From: Planktomarina sp.
Lineage (GTDB): Bacteria > Pseudomonadota > Alphaproteobacteria > Rhodobacterales > Rhodobacteraceae
NCBI GenBank assembly: GCA_020629775.1
Contig: JAHDCP010000010.1
Location: 1-47,952, forward strand
Direction of reading: 5' to 3'
Length of the DNA: 47,952 nucleotides
Part shown: positions 16,791 through 26,078 of the stretch, one piece after another
How the letters are laid out: each line of letters begins with the position of its first letter
Numbering within the stretch: the first letter of the stretch is position 1
The notes under the pieces: model-generated
The model's database searches: none
Seen by the model: the letters and a program-made list of their open reading frames with translations, nothing else
What the model was told of the DNA's origin: nothing
Program-made: the position numbers and the translations under genes

Positions 16791-18224
16791 ATGACATATT
16801 TGGGGTTGGACTTGGGGACCTCTGGGGTCAAAGCGCTTTTGATTGATGACGCGCAACGCGCCATTGCCGAAGGGCATGGCCCGTTGAGCGTTGAACGCCC
16901 CCATCCTATGTGGAGCGAGCAGGATCCGAACACTTGGATCACCGCTTGCGAAGCGGCGATTGATCAGGTGCGCGCGTCCGCCCCGGCCGAATTTGCCGCC
17001 CTGCGCGGCATTGCCGTTTCGGGACAAATGCATGGGGCCACGCTTTTGGATGCAGATGATGTGCCCTTGCGTCCTGCAATCTTGTGGAACGACGGTCGGT
17101 CCCATGCTGAATGCATCGAATTGGAAAACGCTGCGGATTTTCGCGGGATCGGTGGCAACATCGTCATGGCCGGATTCACCGCGCCGAAACTGCGTTGGGT
17201 TCAAAAGAACGAGCCAGAGGTTTTCGCCAAAACGAAAAAAGTTCTGCTGCCCAAGGATTTTGTCAATCTGTGGCTGACCGGGGAATATGTGTCTGAAATG
17301 TCGGACGCGGCTGGCACGTTGTGGTTGGATGTGGCCAAGCGTGATTGGTCCGATGCATTGTTGGCTGCCACAGGCCTGACGCGTGCACATATGCCGCGCT
17401 TGGTGGAAGGCAGTGAACATGCGGGGGATTTGCGCGCTGAATTGGCCGCCCGTTGGGGCGTGGGCCGTGTCAGCGTGGGCGGGGGTGCCGGGGACAACGC
17501 AGCCACAGCTTGTGGTTTGGGGGCCGTCCAGCCAGGGCAGGGCTTCTTGTCGCTGGGGACATCTGGCGTTTTGTTTTCTGTCACAGACCGATTTGCTGCA
17601 AATACAGACAGTGCTGTTCACAGCTTTTGCCACGCGGTGCCCCACACCTGGCATCAAATGGGGGTCATTTTGTGTGCCACTGACGCCATGGCCTGGTTGG
17701 GGCAAATCACCGGACGAACCCCCGCTGGGTTAACGGCCATGGTCAAGGACGTTCAAGCACCATCGCCCATTACGTTTTTACCTTATCTTTCGGGGGAACG
17801 TACTCCCCACAATGCGCCCAATGCGGCGGGCGCATTCCACGGTTTACGACGCGATCATGAATTGGCTGACATGGTGCAAGCCGTGATGGAAGGCGTGGGC
17901 TTTGCATTCGCAGATTGTTGCAAGGCATTACAAGATTGTGGATCCCTGCCACAATCCGTTTGCGTGGCGGGCGGGGGCAGTCAATCCAAGACTTGGTTGC
18001 AGATGATCGCCAACATCACGGGACTGTCTTTAGATGTGCCTGTCAGTGGTGCCCAGGGGGCAGCCCTTGGGGCGGCACGGTTGGCGATTTTAGCCAGTGG
18101 CGACGCGCCGCAAAACACGGTTTTGACGCCAGCAAAAATTGACAAGCAGTTCCAACCTAACCCGGCTTTGGCATCAGAATATGCGGACAGTCTGAATGCC
18201 TATCGCGCTGGATGGTCCGGGTGA
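16791..18224 (+). CDS. xylB: Xylulokinase
   Basis: A 477-residue FGGY-family kinase phosphorylating D-xylulose to xylulose 5-phosphate for the pentose phosphate pathway. The N-terminal ATPase motif GLDLGTSGVKALLID, the GQMHGATLLD segment, RPAILWNDGRS and the second-domain motifs LGTSGVLFS and CVAGGGSQSKTWLQ are present. A strong GGGAGGG site precedes the ATG. It ends the xyl operon; no xylFGH transporter follows, so xylose uptake is encoded elsewhere. Confidence 0.95.
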   Translation: MTYLGLDLGTSGVKALLIDDAQRAIAEGHGPLSVERPHPMWSEQDPNTWITACEAAIDQVRASAPAEFAALRGIAVSGQMHGATLLDADDVPLRPAILWNDGRSHAECIELENAADFRGIGGNIVMAGFTAPKLRWVQKNEPEVFAKTKKVLLPKDFVNLWLTGEYVSEMSDAAGTLWLDVAKRDWSDALLAATGLTRAHMPRLVEGSEHAGDLRAELAARWGVGRVSVGGGAGDNAATACGLGAVQPGQGFLSLGTSGVLFSVTDRFAANTDSAVHSFCHAVPHTWHQMGVILCATDAMAWLGQITGRTPAGLTAMVKDVQAPSPITFLPYLSGERTPHNAPNAAGAFHGLRRDHELADMVQAVMEGVGFAFADCCKALQDCGSLPQSVCVAGGGSQSKTWLQMIANITGLSLDVPVSGAQGAALGAARLAILASGDAPQNTVLTPAKIDKQFQPNPALASEYADSLNAYRAGWSG

Positions 18225-18242
18225 AGGACGCTTTGCCTTCAC
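18221..18242. terminator. Hairpin between xylB and the convergent oxygenase gene
   Basis: GTGAAGG and CCTTCAC pair over seven bases with an eight-base loop, overlapping the xylB stop codon and lying 16 bases from the convergent gene end. No clear T-tract follows. It may end transcription from both sides. Confidence 0.4.
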
Positions 18243-18258
18243 CCTGTTGGGTGGTCAT

Positions 18259-19176
18259 TTAAAACGGTGCAAATCCGTCGCTTTGCGCGGACGGGTTTGA
18301 CCACCGCGTTTGCGCGTCAATGGCCGGTGCCGCGGCCCCACGTGGAGGAATTTGCCCGTGATCGCCGTAAAGCCACATAATAAAATTAGACCGCTCCCCT
18401 TGGGTGATGGGCATTGATTCATGGGGCACGCTTCCATGGTGGATTAATGCCGTGCCTGGGTCGAACGTCAGTTCACCAACTTGGCGGGTTGCGGGATCAA
18501 AGAAACGTACGCCGGATCCAGAAAAATCTTCCCCGGGCAGGTTCAAATTGATGTTCAGTGTCACTGATGATGCATCGGTATGGGCGCGCAATGAGGTGTC
18601 TTTGTCGGCTTGCCATTGGATCGAAAAGCCAAATGTCTGCGTGTCGTATCCATGGATGTCGGGAAACAAAAGCCGCGCGATGGGGCGCATATATGTGTTC
18701 ATCAAACTGCCATAGAACGCCTGAAAGCTTGGCGCAGCCAGATACCCTTCGGATCTTTCATCCAGCATGGCGCCACCACGGTTCAGCGATATGCCATAAG
18801 GCGGACGCAAAGGGATATCTGCATCGGCAACGCGGTCCAAATAATTGCGTAGACCAACTAATTTTTCAGGGTCGAAGAATTGGGTTTTGTAAACGCCTGG
18901 AAAGACCTCTTGCCACAAGTCTTTGACAGCATTTTCCGTGTTGGGATTTTCCCAGGCCTGTTCCACGGCCTTGCGCAAAGCAGGGTCATACAATTACGCA
19001 TCAAGGACCAAGGGATGGGTTGTATCGCTACGGTCCCACTCGGACCAGGCATCTTGAAACAGGTCCCGGTTTTCGGACCAAAATTGTGAAACGTTCGGTG
19101 CGCGTTGTAACATGGCTTCACGCGTGGGGCGAGCAATCGCGCGCGCGCGATTTAGGGATGTGTTTTCCATAATCAT
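18259..19176 (-). pseudogene. 2-oxoglutarate/Fe(II)-dependent oxygenase gene with in-frame stop
   Basis: Two open stretches in the same frame are separated by a single TAA at 18994-18996: 60 residues (19176 down to 18997) ending TTHPLVLDA, then 244 residues starting LYDPALRKAVEQAW. Together they would give about 305 residues. The second part has the double-stranded beta-helix core: His138 and Asp140 in RAHTDASS, the distal His191 in HHGSVPHESMPI and the 2-oxoglutarate Arg201 in GERSNFIMWLYGD. Apart from the TAA there is no other damage, so the stop is recent, a sequence error, or read through. A TTG directly after the stop could start a shortened protein. The native substrate is unknown. Confidence 0.75.
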
Positions 19177-19198
19177 TACTTTCTGAAAGGAGTAGAAT

Positions 19199-19987
19199 TC
19201 AGTCTAATTGATCAACGGCTTGTTGAAGGCCCAGCATCACGGCGGCCACGTGATCTGCGTCTGCCGCCGCCGGGTGGGGCAGCGCGAAGGCTTGGCTGTC
19301 ATTGTCAAAATATTGCCCACATGCCTCGGCGAAATTGGTACCGACTGCGGCCTCGCGCAGTATATCTGCACCGATCTGCAAATCATTGACGGACACGCCG
19401 AACCCTTCTTTAACCATTTTTGAAGCCAACAGAGACCCAGGGTTCACCGCAATCACGACCGGACCTTCGGGTAAATCTTTGGCCATTTGTTGCGACCAAA
19501 TGGTGATGGCCAATTTGCTTTGGGCATAAGCATCCATGTCCGCCAAAGGTTTACGGCCGGCCATTGCATCCAAATCAACGGGCGCTTGCGCGGCTGAAGA
19601 CAAGTTAACAATTCGGCCATCGGTCGGAATGATTGCCAATAAGTCGCCGGTCAATACGTATGGTGCAAATGTGTTAACCATAAACCTGAGATCGAAACCG
19701 TCTGCTGTAATAGGGGCGTTGGTTTTTAAAACGCCCGCATTGTTTATCAGCACGTCTATCTTTGAATGGTCGGCGCGAATGTCTTGGACCAACCGTTGGA
19801 CATCTGCCATGCGGGACAAATCCGCAGCATAGGTATGCGGTCTGCCCCCCACCGAGGCCGCTGCCGCGGCCAGTTTTTCCCGATTGCGCCCATGCAAAAG
19901 CAGGTTGTGGCCATCGGCTGCCAATGTTTGAGCCGTCAAAAGCCCAATGCCGTCTGTGGCTCCTGTGATCAGGATTGTTTTTGTCAT
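19199..19987 (-). CDS. Short-chain dehydrogenase/reductase family oxidoreductase
   Basis: A 262-residue classical SDR. The NAD(P) motif TGATDGIG is at residues 8-15, NNAG follows in the middle, the catalytic Ser lies in IVNLSSAAQ and the YxxxK motif in DAYAQSKLA. I start at 19987 because AGGA stands six bases upstream; an in-frame start at 20011 is less likely. It is transcribed divergently from a LysR gene, a common arrangement in which the LysR protein controls the enzyme. The substrate is unknown. Confidence 0.88.
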   Translation of the reverse strand: MTKTILITGATDGIGLLTAQTLAADGHNLLLHGRNREKLAAAAASVGGRPHTYAADLSRMADVQRLVQDIRADHSKIDVLINNAGVLKTNAPITADGFDLRFMVNTFAPYVLTGDLLAIIPTDGRIVNLSSAAQAPVDLDAMAGRKPLADMDAYAQSKLAITIWSQQMAKDLPEGPVVIAVNPGSLLASKMVKEGFGVSVNDLQIGADILREAAVGTNFAEACGQYFDNDSQAFALPHPAAADADHVAAVMLGLQQAVDQLD

Positions 19988-20080
19988 GTTGGTCCTTTCC
20001 ACGTGCCCCAAGTATGGATGTGCCCGCTTTTTGTCGCTGGTTGAAAAATATCTATCACTTTCGAAATGAATAAAAATGGG

Positions 20081-20090
20081 TCATTAATGA
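20081..20090. promoter_or_regulatory. Palindrome in the SDR-LysR intergenic region
   Basis: TCATTAATGA is a perfect ten-base palindrome 27 bases before the LysR start and 94 bases before the SDR start, in an AT-rich gap. LysR proteins often bind such dyads between divergent genes, but the T-N11-A pattern is not distinctive here, so this is tentative. Confidence 0.3.
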
Positions 20091-20117
20091 ATTCAGTATT
20101 CGCAAAAAGTATATAAA

Positions 20118-21014
20118 ATGGACGCGCAAAGCCTCAGACTATTTGTTTTAGCCGCTGAAACGCTGAACATCAGTGCCGCAGGGCGCATGTTGGGCATGGC
20201 CCCAGCTGTAGCCAGCACCCGAATTGCAAAGCTTGAAAAGCTTTTGGGGGCGGAATTGTTGCACCGCTCAACACGCAAGGTGTCTCTATCTTTTGAAGGC
20301 CAGGATTTTCTGCCTTATGCCAGGGAAATGATCGCACAAGAAGAAGCTGCGTTGGCGGCTTTGGGTAAGGGCAAAACCAATATCAACGGGACCCTGCGCT
20401 TTGCAGCCCCCAGCACTTTTGCGCAGTTGTATCTTTGCCCCTTGCTGCCCTTGTTTTTGGACGATTTCCCGGACCTTACGTTGGACTTGCAATTGTCTGA
20501 TGCCCAGCACGATTTGATCGAAGGAAGCTATGATTTGGCGCTGCGCAACACCATTTTGGATGACAGCAGTTTGATTGCCCGCAAGCTGGCGGACGATAAG
20601 CGCATCTTGTGTGCATCGCCAAAATATTTGAAGCAACACGGTGTGCCCACCCGACCAGAAGATTTGCAAACCCACCGTCTGATCGCGTTCCAAAATTGGG
20701 AGGCAAAGACCCTGATCCAAAATGATGGAACAAGAGCTGAGTATGATCCCAAACAGGCCGCACAGAGTTTGATTTTGAATGACGGCATGACCCAACGAAA
20801 CGCGACGTTGAATGGCGCAGGAATTTCGATCAATTCACTTTGGGTGGTTCACAATGATCTTAAAGCAGGGGCTTTGCATCAGGTGTTGCCAGATTTTGAA
20901 GTGGTACAAAAACCAGCACTTTGGCTCACATATCCCAAAAGCAACGTCGTGTCTGCGAAGGTGCGGGTGTTCATGGATTTCTTGATAAAACACCTTAGCG
21001 GCTTGCCAAACTGA
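20118..21014 (+). CDS. LysR family transcriptional regulator
   Basis: A 298-residue LysR-type regulator with an N-terminal winged helix (LRLFVLAAETLNISAAGRML, VASTRIAKLEKLLGAELLHR) and a C-terminal effector domain of the periplasmic-binding fold. It belongs by look to the CrgA/AaeR-like branch. It is divergent from the SDR gene and convergent with the reductive dehalogenase-like gene, 31 bases apart at their ends. Its most likely target is the SDR promoter; control of the dehalogenase promoter would have to act from 3 kb away. Confidence 0.9.
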   Translation: MDAQSLRLFVLAAETLNISAAGRMLGMAPAVASTRIAKLEKLLGAELLHRSTRKVSLSFEGQDFLPYAREMIAQEEAALAALGKGKTNINGTLRFAAPSTFAQLYLCPLLPLFLDDFPDLTLDLQLSDAQHDLIEGSYDLALRNTILDDSSLIARKLADDKRILCASPKYLKQHGVPTRPEDLQTHRLIAFQNWEAKTLIQNDGTRAEYDPKQAAQSLILNDGMTQRNATLNGAGISINSLWVVHNDLKAGALHQVLPDFEVVQKPALWLTYPKSNVVSAKVRVFMDFLIKHLSGLPN

Positions 21015-21045
21015 TGCGACCGGGATGATTTAAATAAGTATACGT

Positions 21046-24000
21046 TCAAAGATCGATTTCGAGAACACCATTTTCATCTGCCGCACGGGATTGGCACAGG
21101 ATAATCTGGGTTTTGCGTTGAGCGTTGGACAAAACAAAATCGCGGTGTTCTACATCGCCTGCCACAAGGCCGCATTTGCATACCCCGCAAATCCCGTCGG
21201 AACATTTTAAGTCAACGGGAAATCCATGTTCAATCAAAACATCAGCAGCCGTTTTGTGGGCGGGGACTTCAAAGGTTTTGCCTGATTTGGCCAATTTCAA
21301 CGTGAACGGGTGGTTCACATAGTCGGGCTGTTCAGGAACAGAGAAATATTCAAGATGTCGGGCATCTTCTGGGAAGCCAGCTGTTTGGGCCGCCTCCATT
21401 ACCGATGTCATGTACCGGTCTGCGCCGCAGGTATAAACGTGCCAACCGGCTTGATATCCAGCCAAGGCTTTGTCCAAATCAATTCGGGTTCCTTCGGCAG
21501 TGATGTGCAAGTGCAGTTTATCGGCCCATGCAAAGTTGGGGATGTCTTCTAAGAACCCCATCGTGTCGCGGCTGCGGCCGGAATAGTGCACCTCAAAAGA
21601 CTTGCCTTGCGCGTGCAATTCATGGGCCATGGCCAGCATGGGGGTGATGCCAATCCCGCCGCCCATCAGGATGGAATGGGTGGCCCCAGGATCAAGGGGG
21701 AAGTGGTTTATGGGTTTGGAAACAAAGACCCGCCGCCCTTCGTCAAAGATGCGCTGCAACAATTTGGATCCGCCGCGCCCTTCTTCTTCGCGCAGCACGG
21801 CGATTTGGAAATGATCACGATTTGCAGGGTCGCCGGACAAAGAATACTGCCGCAGAAAATCTGGCGCGATCACGATGTCCAGATGCGCCCCGGCAGTCCA
21901 TAATGGCAGGGGTTTGCCGTCCACAGGTTTAAATTCATACTTTATCAAATCCGTGGCCATCGCTTCGGCCTTTGAGATTTCCACCTGCACAACAGGGCTG
22001 TCGCCATCCGCGGTGTATCGGTGCAAAAACGGGTCCAACGTGCCGTTTTCCGCGCGGCGTTGGTATTCTTCTGCCGTGATCATCGCCTGATACGCTTCAA
22101 TCCCGGCTTCACGGTCCATGGCAAACGGGTACGGATGGGGCGGCGGGGCCAAGGGGGCGGGGTACACTGCCAAGGTTTGATCTTCGTATTTAAGATCCAG
22201 ATCCTTTTGCAAAGACCGTGCGTTGACCGGTTTTTCGGTGGGGCGATAGCCGCCCTTTTCGGTGATTTCCAAATCCCACCACCACTTTTTCACCGGGTTC
22301 AAACCCCCATTGCCGGCATAATCATCCAACTTTGCCAGCATCGGCGCGGCCCCAGGCATGTTCATGGCCGCCCAACGAAATGGCTTTTCTGCGAACAATC
22401 CTTCCAGATTCCAAGGACACGTTTTCATACAGCGCCCACACATCGCCCCGCCTGGGGTCGTTACCCGGTACGTTGTGCATTTCTGGCTGTCAGATTTCCA
22501 AATTTCATAGCCGTTGAACATCAGCTTTGGTCCGGCTGTGATGGCCCCAGATGGGCATTCACGGGCGCATTTGTTGCAGCTTTCGCAAAACCGCTGAAGG
22601 CCAAAATCGATGGGTTTGTCATGGTCCATGGGAAGATCAGTGGTCACCACGCCAGATTTCAAACGCGGCCCCAAAAACGGGTTCAAAATAACCTCGCCGA
22701 TGCGGCTGACTTCGCCCATGCCGGACAACAGCAGCAAGGGCGGTTGCAGTACTTCACCGTCGATCACGGTGTGGGCCTTGGCCGAATACCCAAGGTTGCG
22801 AATTTGTTTGGCCATAACACCACCCAAAAGGGAAAACCGCAAATATGCCCGCATGGATTGGGCCACTGCGATCCAATCGTCCCCCGATGATCCTTCCATG
22901 GTTTCATACCCCTGATCAACAATCATGCTGATGGCCTGGTCATGGGGCGGGTCCAGCCGCTCGCCGCGTGCGTCGTGGCTGTACCACGCCCAATCGGGGC
23001 AGCGCGAAATGCCAACAGCATCAAGCCCTAGGAAATAGCTGGTGGCCTTGATCAGATCTGCGGCATTTTTGGGATCCAGCTTTGCCTTGGTGGGGGCCGG
23101 GGTGCCGTCTTGCAGCAAGACGAAGGCCCCAAGGGCACGGCGCTGTGCGGCAGACGGTGCTGCCTTTTTCACATAATGGCCCCCGCGCGCGCCGTCTTGC
23201 AATGGTTTGCCCATGTCGCCAAAGACCGCACGCGCGAACATATCTGCGCGCTTGGGCACCCGCGCGACATTGGGTTCATCGATGTAAGTTGTGGGTTTGT
23301 CGGTGCGTTTCAGCGTTTCAAATGGATGGGCCCCATCGACGAAACGCCGCTTGGCAAATGGCACTGCGTTCATGGCATTTTTGGCAAACCCGCGCCCCAG
23401 TTTCCACGCATGTCCAAAGGCGGATTTGGGTTGCTGGTCCAAGGGCACCAGAGGCAAATCTGTGGCCATTTCAAAGGTGGTGGTGATGGCCGAAAGCCCA
23501 AAACGCGTTCCGATATACGGATGAGTCAGCGCACCATTTTCCACCGTAGCAAGGCCTGCGGCCACAGCGACTCTGTTTAAATCAATGTCGGAACTTGTGG
23601 CGGTATGGGCCACGGCCTCGAACCCTAAAATGCGCAGATAGTTGGCCATAACGCAGGCGGTTTCCGCGGCCAAAAGCCCCGCGCGGTGGGCATAAGCCCC
23701 CTTCAACCAATCCGTGCCCGGTTCATCATGCAACGGCGCCCGGGGGTTTTCATAGGCAAAGACAATGGTGTGGGTGTGATGGTCCACCGCTGTGGGCGGG
23801 GCTTCGGCGGAATCCTTCAGATCCGCCATGATGATATCAATGCCCGCCGCAAAGCTTTTAGTCTGGCGGGTTTTAAGATCGTCCACCAGTTGGGTCACAT
23901 CCGGATTGTGAAATGGCCTGTCCAACAAGGCAGCTTGGGGCAGGGCGCAAATGCCTGTGGCAGCGGCATCGGAAAAGTAAGAAAACGCTTTGATGTGGTG

Positions 24001-24252
24001 GGCACGTTCCACAACGTCAGACGGGCATTCCGATTTTTCAACATTCACCAAACCACTGCGGATCACGTCCAACATGGCTTGGTGTTCGCGCATGGCATTG
24101 ATGATGGAATGGGGATTTTCGCCGTGATCAAAGGTCAGCTGAACTTGGGGGGGAATTGCCGCCAAATCTGGCATCATGTGCGTGCGGGCCAAAAGTTCGG
24201 AAGGATACTTGCCCATATGGACTGGGCGGTTCTTGTCTGAAAATAAGCGCAA
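21046..24252 (-). CDS. Self-sufficient reductive dehalogenase-like protein with reductase and ferredoxin domains
   Basis: A 1068-residue fusion. Residues about 1-720 resemble the corrinoid-dependent catabolic reductive dehalogenases (BhbA, NpRdhA), ending in two 4Fe-4S motifs: Cys556, 559, 562, 566 and Cys592, 605, 608, 612. Residues about 740-970 form a phthalate-dioxygenase-reductase-like module (RQYSLSGDP for FMN at 801-809; GGGIGITP for NAD at 864-871). The C-terminus is a plant-type 2Fe-2S domain (Cys1017, 1022, 1025, 1053). There is no Tat signal, so it should be cytoplasmic. Such enzymes remove halogen from halogenated phenolic acids with NADPH. It starts with TTG 24252 behind GGGGAGA; the next Met, residue 13, lacks such a site. 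It lies downstream of the urease operon and has no aromatic-degradation genes beside it. Confidence 0.85.
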   Translation of the reverse strand: MRLFSDKNRPVHMGKYPSELLARTHMMPDLAAIPPQVQLTFDHGENPHSIINAMREHQAMLDVIRSGLVNVEKSECPSDVVERAHHIKAFSYFSDAAATGICALPQAALLDRPFHNPDVTQLVDDLKTRQTKSFAAGIDIIMADLKDSAEAPPTAVDHHTHTIVFAYENPRAPLHDEPGTDWLKGAYAHRAGLLAAETACVMANYLRILGFEAVAHTATSSDIDLNRVAVAAGLATVENGALTHPYIGTRFGLSAITTTFEMATDLPLVPLDQQPKSAFGHAWKLGRGFAKNAMNAVPFAKRRFVDGAHPFETLKRTDKPTTYIDEPNVARVPKRADMFARAVFGDMGKPLQDGARGGHYVKKAAPSAAQRRALGAFVLLQDGTPAPTKAKLDPKNAADLIKATSYFLGLDAVGISRCPDWAWYSHDARGERLDPPHDQAISMIVDQGYETMEGSSGDDWIAVAQSMRAYLRFSLLGGVMAKQIRNLGYSAKAHTVIDGEVLQPPLLLLSGMGEVSRIGEVILNPFLGPRLKSGVVTTDLPMDHDKPIDFGLQRFCESCNKCARECPSGAITAGPKLMFNGYEIWKSDSQKCTTYRVTTPGGAMCGRCMKTCPWNLEGLFAEKPFRWAAMNMPGAAPMLAKLDDYAGNGGLNPVKKWWWDLEITEKGGYRPTEKPVNARSLQKDLDLKYEDQTLAVYPAPLAPPPHPYPFAMDREAGIEAYQAMITAEEYQRRAENGTLDPFLHRYTADGDSPVVQVEISKAEAMATDLIKYEFKPVDGKPLPLWTAGAHLDIVIAPDFLRQYSLSGDPANRDHFQIAVLREEEGRGGSKLLQRIFDEGRRVFVSKPINHFPLDPGATHSILMGGGIGITPMLAMAHELHAQGKSFEVHYSGRSRDTMGFLEDIPNFAWADKLHLHITAEGTRIDLDKALAGYQAGWHVYTCGADRYMTSVMEAAQTAGFPEDARHLEYFSVPEQPDYVNHPFTLKLAKSGKTFEVPAHKTAADVLIEHGFPVDLKCSDGICGVCKCGLVAGDVEHRDFVLSNAQRKTQIILCQSRAADENGVLEIDL

Positions 24253-24357
24253 GTTTGTATCTCCCCAGGATGATCACAACGGCGATCACGGCACAAGGTT
24301 AGCGCGGGTTAACATGTTGCTCAACGCATTAAAGGGAGGGGCTTCGCGCGGCGGATA

Positions 24358-24987
24358 TTACGCCCGTACCGGCTTTTCAAACCCGCCGATTTTGGCCAAC
24401 AATACAATCACGTCATCAGTCCCGTGGCCCTGGCGCAAACTTGTGAACACAAAGGGTTTGGCCCCTCGCATGCGGCGCGCATCCCGGTCCATGACGTCCA
24501 GTGATGCCCCAACATGAGGGGCCAGATCGGTTTTGTTGATGATCAGAATATCGGACTTGGTGATGGCGGGGCCGCCTTTTCGGGGGATTTCTTCGCCTGC
24601 GGCCACATCAATCACATAAACCGTCACGTCGGCCAGTTCAGGGCTAAACGTGGCGGACAAATTGTCCCCGCCACTTTCGATCAACACAATCTCCAGGTCG
24701 GTATGCCGTTCACGCAGCTGTGCCACTGCCGCCAGATTGATAGAGGCGTCTTCACGGATGGCCGTGTGGGGGCAGCCCCCCGTTTCCACCCCGATCACCC
24801 GGTCTTGGGGCAAGATTTGCAAGCGCATCAAAGCTTCTGCGTCTTCTTGGGTGTAAATGTCATTGGTGATCACCCCTATGGACACCGCAGGGTGCAGGGC
24901 GCGCGCAAGGGCCGCCGTTAAAGTGGTTTTACCAGCGCCCACTGGGCCGCCGATTCCGATCCGCAAAGGTCCATTGGGGGAAGGCAT
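24358..24987 (-). CDS. ureG: Urease accessory GTPase UreG
   Basis: A 209-residue SIMIBI GTPase that drives nickel delivery to apo-urease with UreD, UreF and UreE. The P-loop [13 protein letters not shown] is near the N-terminus; the nickel-binding CPH motif is in [26 protein letters not shown] follows, and the guanine motif NKTD lies in [16 protein letters not shown] 24987 has AGGAG eight bases upstream, while the longer frame to 25074 adds residues not found in UreG. It is the last gene of the urease operon, four bases after ureF. Confidence 0.95.
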   Translation of the reverse strand: MPSPNGPLRIGIGGPVGAGKTTLTAALARALHPAVSIGVITNDIYTQEDAEALMRLQILPQDRVIGVETGGCPHTAIREDASINLAAVAQLRERHTDLEIVLIESGGDNLSATFSPELADVTVYVIDVAAGEEIPRKGGPAITKSDILIINKTDLAPHVGASLDVMDRDARRMRGAKPFVFTSLRQGHGTDDVIVLLAKIGGFEKPVRA

Positions 24988-24991
24988 AAAT

Positions 24992-25621
24992 CTAACTCCT
25001 AAAAACGCGGGAATAGAGCGTTTCATGCTGTTGTGCTGCAATGTCTGACATCCAGGCGCTGCTGTGCAAATCATCCAGTGTTGCGCCCTTTAACTGGACT
25101 GCTGTTTCGGCGCACAACGGCTTCAATTGGGTTTGAATGAACTGTCCTTGGACCTGGCCCAAGGGAACCAAACGCATTGCCGCCGCCGTCAAATTCCCCA
25201 CAAAGGCTTGCAGGTACATGGCGGTGGTCAGTTCCGCATCCAAATCCAACAGGGCTGCGGTGCGCCCCACAGCAACGGGATAACACAGCCGCCCCAGATC
25301 AAAGCCCCATACTGCCTGCACGGTGTCGCAAAAAGCGGCCCCCTGCAGATCGGTTTCCATCAGTCTTTCGGCAGAAGCGGCAAAGGCACGGGCCGTGGCG
25401 TCTATGCTTGGATCGTCGCTGTAAAAGGCGGCATTCAACAGAACCGCATCGGCGTGCGCGCTGCCATGCGTTAACAGGCTGTGCAGCCAATCGTTTACCT
25501 GCTGGGCCGTGGCCAGTTGACCGCTGTCGATGGCTGTTTCCAACCCGTGGGAATACGCGAAGGCCCCCACGGGAAAACTGGGGGACAGCAATTGTGAAAG
25601 GGTCAAAATGTCAGTGGTCAT
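24992..25621 (-). CDS. ureF: Urease accessory protein UreF
   Basis: A 209-residue all-helical chaperone that bridges UreD and UreG in the urease activation complex. The N-terminal [18 protein letters not shown] is the family hallmark, and [15 protein letters not shown] and [14 protein letters not shown] continue the match. I start at 25621, inside the end of ureE (11-base overlap), because the upstream in-frame start would extend further into ureE without support. Fits the ureE-ureF-ureG order. Confidence 0.93.
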   Translation of the reverse strand: MTTDILTLSQLLSPSFPVGAFAYSHGLETAIDSGQLATAQQVNDWLHSLLTHGSAHADAVLLNAAFYSDDPSIDATARAFAASAERLMETDLQGAAFCDTVQAVWGFDLGRLCYPVAVGRTAALLDLDAELTTAMYLQAFVGNLTAAAMRLVPLGQVQGQFIQTQLKPLCAETAVQLKGATLDDLHSSAWMSDIAAQQHETLYSRVFRS

Positions 25622-26078
25622 GGGCTGTGTGACCGTGTTCGTGGGCATGGGTGCGACCGTGCCCGTAAGCTCCGCCTTCCGGGCTAAAAGGTTCGAACAC
25701 CTCTGTCACATTGGCACCCAAATGTTCCAACATGTGCCCGATCACTTTGTCACGCTGGATCAATAGGCGGCTTTCTGTGATTTGACACGGGGTGTGGCGA
25801 TTGCCGATGTGCCATGCAAGCTGGATCAAATTGCCTTGCACGGCATAGAGCTCCTCAGATGCTGCGATGATTTCGATCAATCGCCCATCGGTCAGCACAA
25901 AGGCATCGCGGTTGTTGACGGATGTGGTCTGCGCAAGATCCACCAGCAGCGCATCATCATCCGCGGTTTTGACAACCTTGCGGCGCAAAAACCGCTCGTC
26001 ATAGGTCATGACACACCGATCAAAACTGCCGGACCAGGTGCCTGCGCGGGCCACTTTACGGGCGATGTAATCCGTCAT
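25611..26078 (-). CDS. ureE: Urease accessory protein UreE, nickel chaperone
   Basis: A 155-residue metallochaperone with an N-terminal peptide-binding domain and a C-terminal metal-binding domain; the HIGNRHTPCQI region is the conserved metal site, and the tail is rich in His ([16 protein letters not shown]), as in nickel-storing UreE proteins. It brings Ni to the UreG complex. The ATG overlaps the ureC stop by one base (TGATG), so translation is coupled. Confidence 0.95.
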   Translation of the reverse strand: MTDYIARKVARAGTWSGSFDRCVMTYDERFLRRKVVKTADDDALLVDLAQTTSVNNRDAFVLTDGRLIEIIAASEELYAVQGNLIQLAWHIGNRHTPCQITESRLLIQRDKVIGHMLEHLGANVTEVFEPFSPEGGAYGHGRTHAHEHGHTAHDH

